A DNA stretch of 64,000 nt from UBA1930 sp943371535 (GTDB taxonomy: Bacteria; Bacteroidota; Bacteroidia; Chitinophagales; Chitinophagaceae), in NCBI GenBank assembly GCA_943371535.1, contig CALRVE020000008.1, forward strand, positions 1 to 64,000. The letters are read 5' to 3'. Both the position numbers and the translations under genes were made by a program. Of this stretch, positions 45,573 to 53,406 are shown piece after piece (the first letter of the stretch is position 1; each line of letters begins with the position of its first letter). The notes under the pieces are model-generated. The model did no database searches, was not told the origin of the DNA, and saw only the letters and a list, made by a program, of their open reading frames with translations.

Positions 45573-46544
45573 ATGAAAAAAATAAAATACTACTACAACA
45601 CTCACACATTACGCTACGAGAAACTCGAAGTGCCTTTACGTGTTAGATTGTTGCAAATATTTGGTTTTATTGCTGCTAGTATAGTTACTGGTTTTATAAT
45701 TGTAGCCATTGCTTTTAGGTTTATTGATAGCCCCAAAGAAAAATTACTCCGTCAGCAAAATGATGATTATAAAGACAACTATGCTGTTTTACAAGAACGG
45801 GTGAAGCAATTAGAATTGCAAATGAATGAATTGGAAAATAGAGACAATAATGTTTATAGAAGTATTTTTGAAGCTCAGCCAATACCCGATAGTGCAAGAA
45901 TTGAAGATATTGAAACAAAAAAAGAAGTGCAATTGGTACAAAGTATGGGCGAAACCGATTTGGTAAAAAGCATGACCAATCAATTGAATAATCTTTCGTT
46001 GCGATTGGCTTTTCAAACCAAAAGTTATAGCCAAATAGAAGAAATGGTGAAGAATAAAGAAAAATTATTGGCCGCCATTCCTGCCATACAACCAGTGAGT
46101 AATAAAAATTTAACCCGTATTGCCAGTGGTTTTGGCAATAGAATTGATCCGGTGTATAAAATTCCTCGTTTTCATGCAGGGTTAGATTTTACTGCTCCAA
46201 TGGGAACGCCTATTTATGCAGCTGCTGATGGTGTTATAAAAACTGCCAATTTTAATGCTGGTGGTTATGGCAATCATGTGGTAATTAATCATGGTTTTGG
46301 ATATGAAACTTTATATGGCCATATGGTTAGAATTAAAGCCAGACAAGGACAAAGCGTTAAACGTGGCGAAGTAATTGGCTATGTGGGTAATACTGGAAAA
46401 AGTACTGGTCCGCATTGCCATTATGAAGTACATAGAAATGGAAGTGCTGTAGACCCAGTATATTATTTCTACAATGATTTAACCCCTGCACAATTTGATA
46501 GATTATTAAAATTAGCTGCTAGTAGTAACCAAAGTTTAGATTAG
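45573..46544 (+). CDS. M23-family peptidase (LytM)
   Basis: The start was set at 45573 (KKIKYYYNTHTLRYEK), because the longer frame would translate the repeat cluster upstream. The 323-residue protein has one N-terminal membrane helix (IFGFIAASIVTGFIIVAIAF), a coiled coil (LRQQNDDYKD...LQERVKQLELQMNELEN), and a C-terminal LytM domain with HAGLDFTAPMGTP, HGFGYETLYGHM and GPHCHYEVH. All zinc ligands (HxxxD and HxH) are present, so it is probably an active peptidoglycan endopeptidase on the periplasmic face. Confidence 0.92.
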   Translation: MKKIKYYYNTHTLRYEKLEVPLRVRLLQIFGFIAASIVTGFIIVAIAFRFIDSPKEKLLRQQNDDYKDNYAVLQERVKQLELQMNELENRDNNVYRSIFEAQPIPDSARIEDIETKKEVQLVQSMGETDLVKSMTNQLNNLSLRLAFQTKSYSQIEEMVKNKEKLLAAIPAIQPVSNKNLTRIASGFGNRIDPVYKIPRFHAGLDFTAPMGTPIYAAADGVIKTANFNAGGYGNHVVINHGFGYETLYGHMVRIKARQGQSVKRGEVIGYVGNTGKSTGPHCHYEVHRNGSAVDPVYYFYNDLTPAQFDRLLKLAASSNQSLD

Positions 46545-46674
46545 CATTAGGGTGAATGGTTAATGGTGAGTAGTGAGTGGGGAGTTGGGAGAGTAAATTG
46601 GTTAATTAAACAATTTACTTGTAGCGTTGTAATACTTTCTTATAATTATTTAAACATTTCTAATTCTACACATT

Positions 46675-46905
46675 TTGGAACCAGAAGTAAGAGCCTATTT
46701 AATACGTATTGTAAACACCATTAGTATGGCATTACTATGGATGATTATTAATACTACTGCTGGTATTAAGTTTGGCTATGGCTATTGGGATAAACATTTT
46801 ACAACTGGTAATACCATTTTTTATAGTTGGCTTGTAGTAAGTTTTGCTGCACTAATTTGGTGCATGATTCGTATGTGGAGTAAGCCTTTGAATATTAAAA
46901 TGTAG
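46675..46905 (+). CDS. Small two-helix membrane protein
   Basis: A 76-residue protein from a TTG start (EPEVRAYLIRIVNTISMALL); a shorter start at the internal ATG is possible but would cut the first helix. Two membrane helices (about residues 10-30 and 48-66) surround a short loop with FGYGYWDKHFTTGN. I recognise no named family. It is 17 bp upstream of the esterase gene and probably co-transcribed. Confidence 0.65.
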   Translation: MEPEVRAYLIRIVNTISMALLWMIINTTAGIKFGYGYWDKHFTTGNTIFYSWLVVSFAALIWCMIRMWSKPLNIKM

Positions 46906-46922
46906 GCTTATCTTTAACCTCT

Positions 46923-47840
46923 ATGAATAAAGTTTTTCAAACTTTTGTTGGAATATTGATCTCGGTGATTGGGTTTTGCCAAACTGAAATTCCATTGTAC
47001 AATGGTGAAGTACTGAATAGTAAACCTTGTAATAAAACAGAAAATTCTCCTGCTGCTGGTAGAGTTGAAAGTATTATCAATCCTAAGTTATATGTATATC
47101 AACCAGCAGTACAAGATTCATTTAAAACTGCTGTGATTATTTGTCCTGGTGGCGGTTATGCACGTTTAGCAATTGATCACGAAGGGCATGCTGTTGCAAA
47201 AGAGCTGAATAAAAAAGGCATTACAGCATTTGTACTAAAATATAGAAATCCCATTGATAGCGATTGTGTAGTAAATAAAGAGTGGGTGGCCTTACAAGAT
47301 GCTCAACAAGCTATAAAATTGGTTAGAGAACAAGCTATAAAGTATAACATTGATGCAAACAAAGTTGGCATTATGGGTTTTTCTGCAGGTGGTCATTTAG
47401 CTTCTACAGCAGCAACACATTTTACAACTACTACAATCGAAAACAATTTAGGCACTAATCTTAGACCCAGTTTTGCAATTTTGATTTATCCTGTTATTAG
47501 CCTTCAAGATAGCATTGCACATAAAGGAAGTAGAAATAATTTATTGGGTAAAAACCCTACGCAAGAAAAAATAGATTTGTATAGTAACGAATTACAAGTT
47601 ACACCCCAAACTCCTCCAACATTTTTATTACACGCTGCCGATGATAAAAGTGTTGTAGTAATGAATAGTATTGTTTTTTATATGGCATTACTCAAAAATA
47701 AAGTACCTGCCGAAATGTTGTTGTTGCAAGCTGGTGGCCATGGTTTTGGTTTAAACAATAAAGCCGAACCAATTAATTGGTTAACTAATGTATTTGCTTG
47801 GATGGATACCAATCAATTGGTTAAAAGAAATGTGCAATAA
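46923..47840 (+). CDS. Alpha/beta hydrolase (acetyl-xylan-esterase-like)
   Basis: A 305-residue secreted hydrolase. After a signal peptide (VGILISVIGFCQ) it has the oxyanion loop CPGGGYARLAIDHEG and nucleophile motif GFSAGGHLAS (GxSxG). The acid is probably Asp in LHAADDKSV and the base His in GGHGFGLNNK. This layout fits BD-FAE or acetyl-xylan esterases. The substrate is not proven. It overlaps the methyltransferase gene by one base. Confidence 0.88.
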   Translation: MNKVFQTFVGILISVIGFCQTEIPLYNGEVLNSKPCNKTENSPAAGRVESIINPKLYVYQPAVQDSFKTAVIICPGGGYARLAIDHEGHAVAKELNKKGITAFVLKYRNPIDSDCVVNKEWVALQDAQQAIKLVREQAIKYNIDANKVGIMGFSAGGHLASTAATHFTTTTIENNLGTNLRPSFAILIYPVISLQDSIAHKGSRNNLLGKNPTQEKIDLYSNELQVTPQTPPTFLLHAADDKSVVVMNSIVFYMALLKNKVPAEMLLLQAGGHGFGLNNKAEPINWLTNVFAWMDTNQLVKRNVQ

Positions 47841-48466
47841 TGTTTGAAACAACTGTTCAACAATTTTCTTTCAATGATTCTACAGTTAGTTTGGTAATAC
47901 CAAATACCATTAGTATTCAACAATGGTATTCAACACAATTGCAAACCAATAAAGATTTCCCTTTTCCCTTTTGGGCTAAAGTTTGGCCATCGGCCATTGC
48001 ATTGGCTAATTTTTTAGAATCGCAGTCTCATTTAGTAGCAAATAAAAATATTCTAGAACTTGCAGCAGGATTGGGTTTACCCTCTTTAGTGGCTGCAAAA
48101 TTTGCTGCTACATTAGTTTGCAGCGATTATATACAAGAGCCTTTGAATTTAGTAGAACAATCTATTGTTTTGAATAAACTAAACAATGTTGAGTGTAGAA
48201 TTTTAGATTGGAATAATTTGCCAGAAGATTTATCTACTGATGTTTTGTTGTTGAGTGATATTAACTATGAACCAGCTGCTTTTAATCAGCTCTTGAAAGT
48301 AATAGAATTTTTCTTACAGAATAATTCTACTATAATTTTAGCTACACCTCAACGTATTATGGCAAAACCTTTTATAGAAGTAGTGTTGCCTTTTTGTATT
48401 GAACAAACTGAAACGGCGATTGAAGAAACAATCGTTTCTATTTTAGTGTTGAGAGAGAATAACTAA
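47840..48466 (+). CDS. Class I SAM-dependent methyltransferase
   Basis: A 208-residue protein. The SAM-binding motif is ILELAAGLGLPSL (GxGxG-like) with the acidic partner in VCSDYIQEPLNLV, then LLSDINYEP. The pattern resembles lysine methyltransferases of the METTL21 / nicotinamide-N-methyltransferase-like group. The start ATG overlaps the previous stop (TAATG). The substrate is unknown. Confidence 0.85.
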   Translation: MFETTVQQFSFNDSTVSLVIPNTISIQQWYSTQLQTNKDFPFPFWAKVWPSAIALANFLESQSHLVANKNILELAAGLGLPSLVAAKFAATLVCSDYIQEPLNLVEQSIVLNKLNNVECRILDWNNLPEDLSTDVLLLSDINYEPAAFNQLLKVIEFFLQNNSTIILATPQRIMAKPFIEVVLPFCIEQTETAIEETIVSILVLRENN

Positions 48467-48550
48467 TTACAATTATTGTTGTTCCAAAATGATTAAATTG
48501 CAAGAACACTTTATATATTCAACTCAAAATAAGATTTTATTTTTAAACAA

Positions 48551-48580
48551 CCGCTGACGAGGCTTTAAGCCGTTGTCAGG
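48551..48580 (+). promoter_or_regulatory. Two-part hairpin in the leader of the NTF2-like gene
   Basis: CTGAC (48554-48558) pairs with GTCAG (48575-48579), and inside it GGCT (48561-48564) pairs with AGCC (48568-48571) around TTA. It ends 15 bp before the start codon. It may be a leader structure or a terminator of the methyltransferase transcript, though no T run follows. Confidence 0.4.
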
Positions 48581-48594
48581 GTAAATGATCAATT

Positions 48595-48993
48595 ATGAAA
48601 AAATTTATTCTTTTATTCAGCTTAGTTTTTGTTGTTGTATTAAGTAATGCTCAAAATAAATCAGTAGCCGAAAGTTTAGCACAAGAGCAATTAGATGCTT
48701 ATAATAAAAGAGATATTGATGCTTTTGTAAAACCTTATGCCGATAGTGTTGAAGTTTTTGCTTTTCCAAATAAACTATTGTACAAAGGCAAACATATTAT
48801 GTATGCTGATTATAAAGAAATGTTTGCCAATACAAAAGATTTACATTGCACTTTAGTTAAGAGAATTGTTTTGGGCAACAAAGTAATAGATGAAGAATCG
48901 GTTATTTTTAATACTGCAAAACCACCAATGAGTGCTATTGCTATTTATGTAATTGAAAACAATAAAATTGCTAAAGTGTATTTTATTCAATAA
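48595..48993 (+). CDS. Exported SnoaL/NTF2-like protein
   Basis: A 132-residue protein with a signal peptide (FILLFSLVFVVVLSNAQ) and an NTF2-like fold: QLDAYNKRDIDAFVKPYADSV, then GKHIMYADYKEMFANTKDLH, then strands to the end. Such proteins range from enzymes to binding domains. No catalytic residue can be assigned. It converges with the B12 radical SAM gene, 14 bp apart. Confidence 0.82.
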   Translation: MKKFILLFSLVFVVVLSNAQNKSVAESLAQEQLDAYNKRDIDAFVKPYADSVEVFAFPNKLLYKGKHIMYADYKEMFANTKDLHCTLVKRIVLGNKVIDEESVIFNTAKPPMSAIAIYVIENNKIAKVYFIQ

Positions 48994-49007
48994 CCAATCT
49001 CTAGTAA

Positions 49008-51269
49008 TTACAATTTTAACAACCCAACTTTTGCCAAATTACTAATGGGTTTATTATCCCAAAACAATTCAAAGTCTTCGAAGCCTGCAGCTTCATAATT
49101 GGCTTGTACTTCTTGTAGAGTATAGGTTTTTGAATTGTTTACAGAAATCAATTGCAGCAAAGTGAACAACCACTCTCCTTTTGCTTTATCAACCTTAATG
49201 TTTACTGTTTCTTTTTTTGTTTGAAAGGTAATAGATGCTTCTTCCCAAGTATTGCCTTTTTTACTTCTTGTAATAATTTCAACAGTTGGCAGATTGCCAA
49301 TAAACACTACTTTACTATTGGGTTTATTACTGTTTAGTTCTGGTTCTTGTAAAGCATTGATAATAAAATCAGCAGGTACAGATGGTTTGGGTGTTTTATG
49401 GTCGAACCATTTATGCAATGGGTCATCTAACCCAACTGCATGCATGTAATTCAGCAAAGACTTTTTCAATCCATAACTATAGGCTTCATGGTCTGTTCCT
49501 GTTGGGTCAATATGTTCAACATCATTATCTGCAAAAGTGATGTTCACTTCTTTTGCTTTTTGTACGTTGAATTTTTCAGGGTTTAATCCAACAGGACTGT
49601 GAGCTGTCATAGTAAATAAATGCCAAAATGCACTTTGTAAAATACCAGCTTTAAATAGCTGACGAACCATTTCTAAACTATCAATCGTTTCTTGTGCAGT
49701 TTGTGTTGGAAAGCCATACATTAAATACGCATGCACCATAATACCAGCTTCCGTAAAGTTCCTGTTTACTTTAGCTACTTGTGCAACTGTAATGCCTTTA
49801 TTAATTAATTGTAATAATCTGTCACTTGCGACTTCTAATCCACCACTTACACCAATACAACCACTTGCTCTTAATAGCAAACACAAATCTTTGGTAAAGC
49901 TTTTTTCAAAACGAACATTGGTCCACCAGCTAACCACCAACTTGCGTTTAATAATTTCCAACGCCAATGCCCTCATTAATGCAGGTGGTGCAGCTTCATC
50001 TACAAAATGAAATCCTGTTTCACCTGTTTGTGCAATAAGTTCTTCCATTCTATCGCATAAAAGGCTTGCAGCAACTGGTTCGTAGAGTTTTATATAATCT
50101 AAACTGATATCGCAAAAAGTACATTTACCCCAATAACATCCATGAGCCATGGTAAGTTTGTTCCATCTTCCATTGCTCCATAAACTATGCATAGGGTTTA
50201 CAACTTCAATGGCTTGTATGTATTGATCTAAAAAGAAATCACTGTAATCAGGTGTACCAACTTCTCCTTGTTTATAATCGGTACAAGATTTATTGTTGAC
50301 GTAAGTCAATTCTCCATCAACGATTAAAAAAGTTCTCTTTAATTCCTCTACAGTTTTATTCCCTTCAATAAAACCAATTAAATTTTCTATTGGAGCTTCG
50401 CCATCATCTAACGTAATAAAATCAACAAATTCAAATACTCTTGTATCCTTTAAAGAACGCAATTCTGTATTGGGGAAACCGCCACCCATGGCTACTTTTA
50501 CTGTTGGAAAATATTGCTTGATATATTGAGCACAACGAAAAGCTGTATATAAATTACCAGGAAAAGGAACTGATAAACAAACTAGTTTAGGTTGAACAGT
50601 TTTTAATCGTTCCTCTAAAATATTCAATAGAATTTCATCAATATAAGTATAGGGTTGACGTAAAGCTGCATACAACTCATCAAAACTGTTGGCACTTCTG
50701 CCTAAACGTTCAGCATAACGACTAAAGCCGAAATGTTCATCCACACATTCTTTAATTAAATCGCTCAAATCTTCTAGATACATGGTGGCCAAATGTTTGG
50801 CTTTATCCATTGTACCCATTGTACCAAATGCCCAATGCAAATCATCTAGCTGAGCAAAACGAAAAGCTTCAGGCAAAAAATTTCTGCTGCAAATTAAATG
50901 AGCCAATGTAGGTTGCTTGCCTTGCAAAAAAGCCATGGTTGCATCAATGGTGTTGATGTAATCGTTTTTTAAGGCAATGATTCGAGCAATGTTTTCTTCT
51001 TGTCCCTCTCTTTTGGAGAGGGGTTGGGGTGCTTCATCTGCCCTTTGGGCATCTTCTCCTAAAGGAGAAGAAAAGCTGATGTCTTCAATTTTATTAAACA
51101 ACTTCTCCAATCCTTCTTTACAAAATAACTGTGTGGTTACTTCAATACCTAAATCACTTTGATAAGCTGTAATTCCTTTTGTATTTAAAAAGCCTTTTAA
51201 ATAAGCCGTTGCAGGGTAGGGCGTATTTAATTGTGTAAAAGGTGGAGTAATTAAGTAAGCTGTTGCCAA
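49008..51269 (-). CDS. B12-binding-domain radical SAM protein with repeat insertion
   Basis: A 753-residue protein. The N-terminal ~330 residues are a cobalamin-binding-like domain (LITPPFTQLNTPYPATAYL at the start, LVCLSVPFPGNLYTAFRCAQYI later). The radical SAM cluster motif CYWGKCTFC near residue 376 has CX4CX2C spacing. Then comes the TIM barrel (HFVDEAAPPALM, SGGLEVASDRLL) and a C-terminal domain. Residues ~66-92 (SSPLGEDAQRADEAPQPLSK and REG) are encoded by a dispersed palindromic repeat. The substrate is unknown. The two structured RNAs lie upstream. Confidence 0.9.
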   Translation of the reverse strand: MATAYLITPPFTQLNTPYPATAYLKGFLNTKGITAYQSDLGIEVTTQLFCKEGLEKLFNKIEDISFSSPLGEDAQRADEAPQPLSKREGQEENIARIIALKNDYINTIDATMAFLQGKQPTLAHLICSRNFLPEAFRFAQLDDLHWAFGTMGTMDKAKHLATMYLEDLSDLIKECVDEHFGFSRYAERLGRSANSFDELYAALRQPYTYIDEILLNILEERLKTVQPKLVCLSVPFPGNLYTAFRCAQYIKQYFPTVKVAMGGGFPNTELRSLKDTRVFEFVDFITLDDGEAPIENLIGFIEGNKTVEELKRTFLIVDGELTYVNNKSCTDYKQGEVGTPDYSDFFLDQYIQAIEVVNPMHSLWSNGRWNKLTMAHGCYWGKCTFCDISLDYIKLYEPVAASLLCDRMEELIAQTGETGFHFVDEAAPPALMRALALEIIKRKLVVSWWTNVRFEKSFTKDLCLLLRASGCIGVSGGLEVASDRLLQLINKGITVAQVAKVNRNFTEAGIMVHAYLMYGFPTQTAQETIDSLEMVRQLFKAGILQSAFWHLFTMTAHSPVGLNPEKFNVQKAKEVNITFADNDVEHIDPTGTDHEAYSYGLKKSLLNYMHAVGLDDPLHKWFDHKTPKPSVPADFIINALQEPELNSNKPNSKVVFIGNLPTVEIITRSKKGNTWEEASITFQTKKETVNIKVDKAKGEWLFTLLQLISVNNSKTYTLQEVQANYEAAGFEDFELFWDNKPISNLAKVGLLKL
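50996..51075. repeat. Palindromic dispersed repeat inside the B12 radical SAM gene
   Basis: Three hairpins follow one another on the DNA: CCCTCTC with GGAGAGGG (51004-51022), GCCC with GGGC (51040-51050), and TCTTCTCC with GGAGAAGA (51052-51071). The text GGGTTGGGGTG between them is typical of a repeat family of Bacteroidota. The length keeps the frame open and no stop is made. Confidence 0.75.
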
Positions 51270-51550
51270 GTAATGAATTTAAAGAACGAAAATAAGCAAA
51301 CTACTCAAGGCAAATCCTCTATTGATTGCTTAAATTGAAAAATACAAATAATGCTTTCTTCATTAATTTATTTTTCAAAAAGGTAATAAATCTGTTGCGA
51401 AAGGGTAAATAATCAATCAATTGGATATAAAAATATTTTTAAAAAAGATGTTGGGCATACAATTGAATTTCTGCTTAAATACAATGTGGTATTGACTTTC
51501 AATTTAATAATTGCTTTTTGACATGATAAAATTTGACTGATTTTGTTTTA
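51270..51550. other. A+T-rich upstream region of the B12 radical SAM gene and plus-strand RNA
   Basis: About 280 bp with no open frame of note. It must hold the promoter of the minus-strand radical SAM gene and that of the plus-strand RNA. TTGACA at 51518 and TATACT at 51549 are present but too far apart for a normal promoter, and no clean TTTG / TAnnTTTG pair was found. Confidence 0.4.
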
Positions 51551-51751
51551 TACTAACCATGCCCTATGGTTAATTTTACAATGTTAAAAGTTTTTCAATA
51601 GCAAGCAATCGTTAGAAAAGACATTTGGCAATCGAGAGAGGCTTTAACAAAATAGTAGAACGTTTTCTACTACTACATTCGAAATAACTATTTTTTCATA
51701 TGGCAAGCAATCGTTAGAGGCTGCCCTGTTTCTACAGGGGAGCCCTTTTTT
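51551..51751 (+). ncRNA. Candidate structured non-coding RNA, plus strand
   Basis: Five structures follow in about 200 nt: hairpin AACCAT / ATGGTT (51555-51571); a stem TGTTAAAAG / CTTTAACA (51582-51590 with 51642-51649); hairpin TAGTAGAA / TTCTACTA (51653-51672); and a strong terminator at 51719-51751. Within it GCAAGCAATCGTTAGA occurs twice exactly (51601-51616 and 51703-51718), and GGCAATCGAGAGA once (51627-51639). No open reading frame is seen. The Rfam family 6S-Flavo is one known possibility. The 5' end is not fixed. Confidence 0.6.
51719..51751 (+). terminator. Terminator of the plus-strand RNA
   Basis: GGCT, a G, CCCTGT, loop TTCT, ACAGGG, a G, then AGCC, followed by C and a run of six T. 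The stem has 10 bp with a symmetric G-G mismatch. No protein gene ends just upstream, so it points to a non-coding transcript. Confidence 0.9.
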
Positions 51752-51833
51752 ATTTTGGGCAGTGCAATTTAAAGGTTTCTATTTCTTTAACAAGTTTTTA
51801 TGAAAATTTTTTTAACCAATAGAAATAAGGCAT

Positions 51834-51868
51834 AAAAAAAGCCTCCAAATTGCTTTGAAGGCTTTTAA
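51834..51868 (-). terminator. Terminator of the tRNA-like RNA
   Basis: On the minus strand AAAAGCCT-TC-AAA pairs with TTT-GG-AGGCTTTT around a GCAAT loop, followed by seven T in all. It starts a few bases after the tRNA-like acceptor stem, which shows that the RNA is a separate transcription unit. Confidence 0.9.
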
Positions 51869-51873
51869 AAATG

Positions 51874-52045
51874 CTGTAGGGGAAGGGATCGAACCTCCAC
51901 GAGGCAGTTAGCTATAGTACAAAGTTCAGTGGTCGACCCTGGTCGCTCAAGTATTGCTACTCTTGCGGCTCTATACTACGTTTGTCCTGTTATCCTCACC
52001 CCCGAGACAAGAGGGCATGTCTGCCAAAAATTTCATCACCCCACA
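51874..52045 (-). ncRNA. tRNA-like RNA with 100-nt structured variable region
   Basis: The minus strand forms a complete cloverleaf: acceptor TGTGGGG / CCCTACA (7 bp, one G-T; an extra C-G pair extends it to 8); D arm with short stem ATG / CAT and GG in the loop, whose text GAAAT...GGCAGACA resembles tRNA-Leu; anticodon arm CCCTC / GGGGG with loop TTGTCTC (GTC at the anticodon place, but a pyrimidine at position 37); T arm GGAGG / CCTTC with loop TTCGATC. Between the anticodon and T arms are 100 nt (51899-51998) that fold: GAGG / CCTC at the base, an 11-bp stem (51969-51979 with 51914-51924), a hairpin with a GCAA tetraloop, and hairpin CGAC / GTCG. A terminator follows. It is not a normal tRNA or tmRNA. 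Confidence 0.75.
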
Positions 52046-52195
52046 GTGTAAAGAACTTTTTTTTGTTACTTTGATAATGCAATATTACAGTAAAAATCCA
52101 ATTCGTTGCAAATATTTCAACAATTATTTTTAAATTATCGAAATTATCTAATAAAAATGTTATTATTGTAGATAATTTATAAAATACAATACAAA

Positions 52196-52669
52196 ATGTC
52201 TGTAAAATTAAATCTTGACAAATTAGACCTTGATATAATTCAGGCTTTAATGGAAGATGCTGAAATATCTTACGCCGATTTAGGTAAAAAGCTATTTGTT
52301 AGTGGTGGCACCATTCATGTTAGAATTAAGAAACTAGAAGATCACCACATTGTAATTGGTAAAAAATTAGCTGTTGATTTAAAAGCTTTGGGCTACGATG
52401 TGATTGCTTTTATTGGTATTTTTTTAGAAAAAAGTTCTTTATACGATACCGTTGCAAAAGACTTAAAACAAATTCCAGAAATTGTTCGTGTAAACTACAC
52501 CACTGGCAATTACAGCATGTTTGCTGAAGTAGTTTGTAAAGATATTCAACAACTTCGTTTGGTATTGCATGACAAACTACAAAGTATCAAGGGCATTGAA
52601 AGAACCGAAACATTGATTTCTTTAGAAGAAAGCTTTAATAGAAATGTATTGGTATCTGAAACAACTTAA
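52196..52669 (+). CDS. Lrp/AsnC-family transcription regulator
   Basis: A 157-residue protein with an N-terminal winged HTH (LDKLDLDIIQALMEDAEISYADLGKKL in parts, then VSGGTIHVRIKKLEDHHIV) and a C-terminal RAM ligand-binding domain (VNYTTGNYSMFAEVVCKD). It is probably a feast/famine type regulator that responds to an amino acid. The start ATG is preceded by a 150-bp leader shared with the divergent tRNA-like RNA. Confidence 0.92.
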   Translation: MSVKLNLDKLDLDIIQALMEDAEISYADLGKKLFVSGGTIHVRIKKLEDHHIVIGKKLAVDLKALGYDVIAFIGIFLEKSSLYDTVAKDLKQIPEIVRVNYTTGNYSMFAEVVCKDIQQLRLVLHDKLQSIKGIERTETLISLEESFNRNVLVSETT

Positions 52670-52701
52670 AACTAAGTTGACGTGTTGATTTTGATAATTC
52701 T

Positions 52702-53406
52702 TTAAATGGTGTACTTATATCCTACACCACGTACACTGTGAAAGTATTTTGGGTTGCGGCTATCTTCTTCGAAATACTTTCTAAAGTTGAGAATAAAATT
52801 ATCTATGGTTCTTGTAGTTGGATAAACATTGTAACCCCACACAACCTGCAATATTTTTTCTCGGGTTACTACTTCGTTTTTATTTTCAAATAATAGCTTT
52901 AATAGTTGTGCTTCTTTTTTGCTGAGTTCTACTTTTTTGCCATCAAAAGTTATGGCATCTTGTGCTTTAAAATCTACCAGATTATTGCCAAAACTATAGG
53001 TATCGCCAATGCTTTCTTTTTCCAATAATTTCTTATTCTTATTAATGAGTTTTTCAACTCGTAACAATAGTTCTTCTAAATTAAAAGGCTTGGTTAAATA
53101 ATCATCGGCTCCTTTTTTTAAACCCAACACTCTATCGGCACTTGCGTTTTTTGCACTGAGCATTAAAATGGGTACTTCATTATTGTTTACTCTAACAGTT
53201 TCGGCTACTGCAATACCATCTACTTCGGGTAGCATTACATCTAAAATAATTAAATCAAAATATTCATTGGCAATGGCTTTTAAAGCTTCTGTACCATCGT
53301 AAGCACTAGTAACAGTATAGCCTTCCATTTCAAGATTTAACTTTAGTGGTTCATGCAAATTTTCTTCATCTTCTACCAATAATATGTTGGCCTTATTATT
53401 ACTCAT
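52702..53406 (-). CDS. OmpR/PhoB-family response regulator
   Basis: A 234-residue response regulator. The receiver domain has the acidic pair in VEDEENL, the phosphorylated Asp in LIILDVMLPEVDG, and Lys in KPFNLEELL. The C-terminal winged helix is typical (LSKKEAQLLKLLFENKNEVV and TRTIDNFILNFRKYFEED). Its start overlaps the end of the histidine kinase gene by 8 bp, so the two are one unit. Confidence 0.95.
   Translation of the reverse strand: MSNNKANILLVEDEENLHEPLKLNLEMEGYTVTSAYDGTEALKAIANEYFDLIILDVMLPEVDGIAVAETVRVNNNEVPILMLSAKNASADRVLGLKKGADDYLTKPFNLEELLLRVEKLINKNKKLLEKESIGDTYSFGNNLVDFKAQDAITFDGKKVELSKKEAQLLKLLFENKNEVVTREKILQVVWGYNVYPTTRTIDNFILNFRKYFEEDSRNPKYFHSVRGVGYKYTI

Noticed and set aside
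51970..52036. Short frame beginning ATGAAATTTTTGGCAGAC on the minus strand in the tRNA-like RNA
   Set aside because: About 21 codons that coincide with the D arm and anticodon arm; the pairing of these arms explains the sequence better than translation.
51874..52045. Interpretation of the tRNA-like RNA as tmRNA
   Set aside because: The conserved tmRNA start, the Ala-type acceptor and a tag-peptide frame ending in Ala-Ala are absent, and the RNA is only 172 nt.
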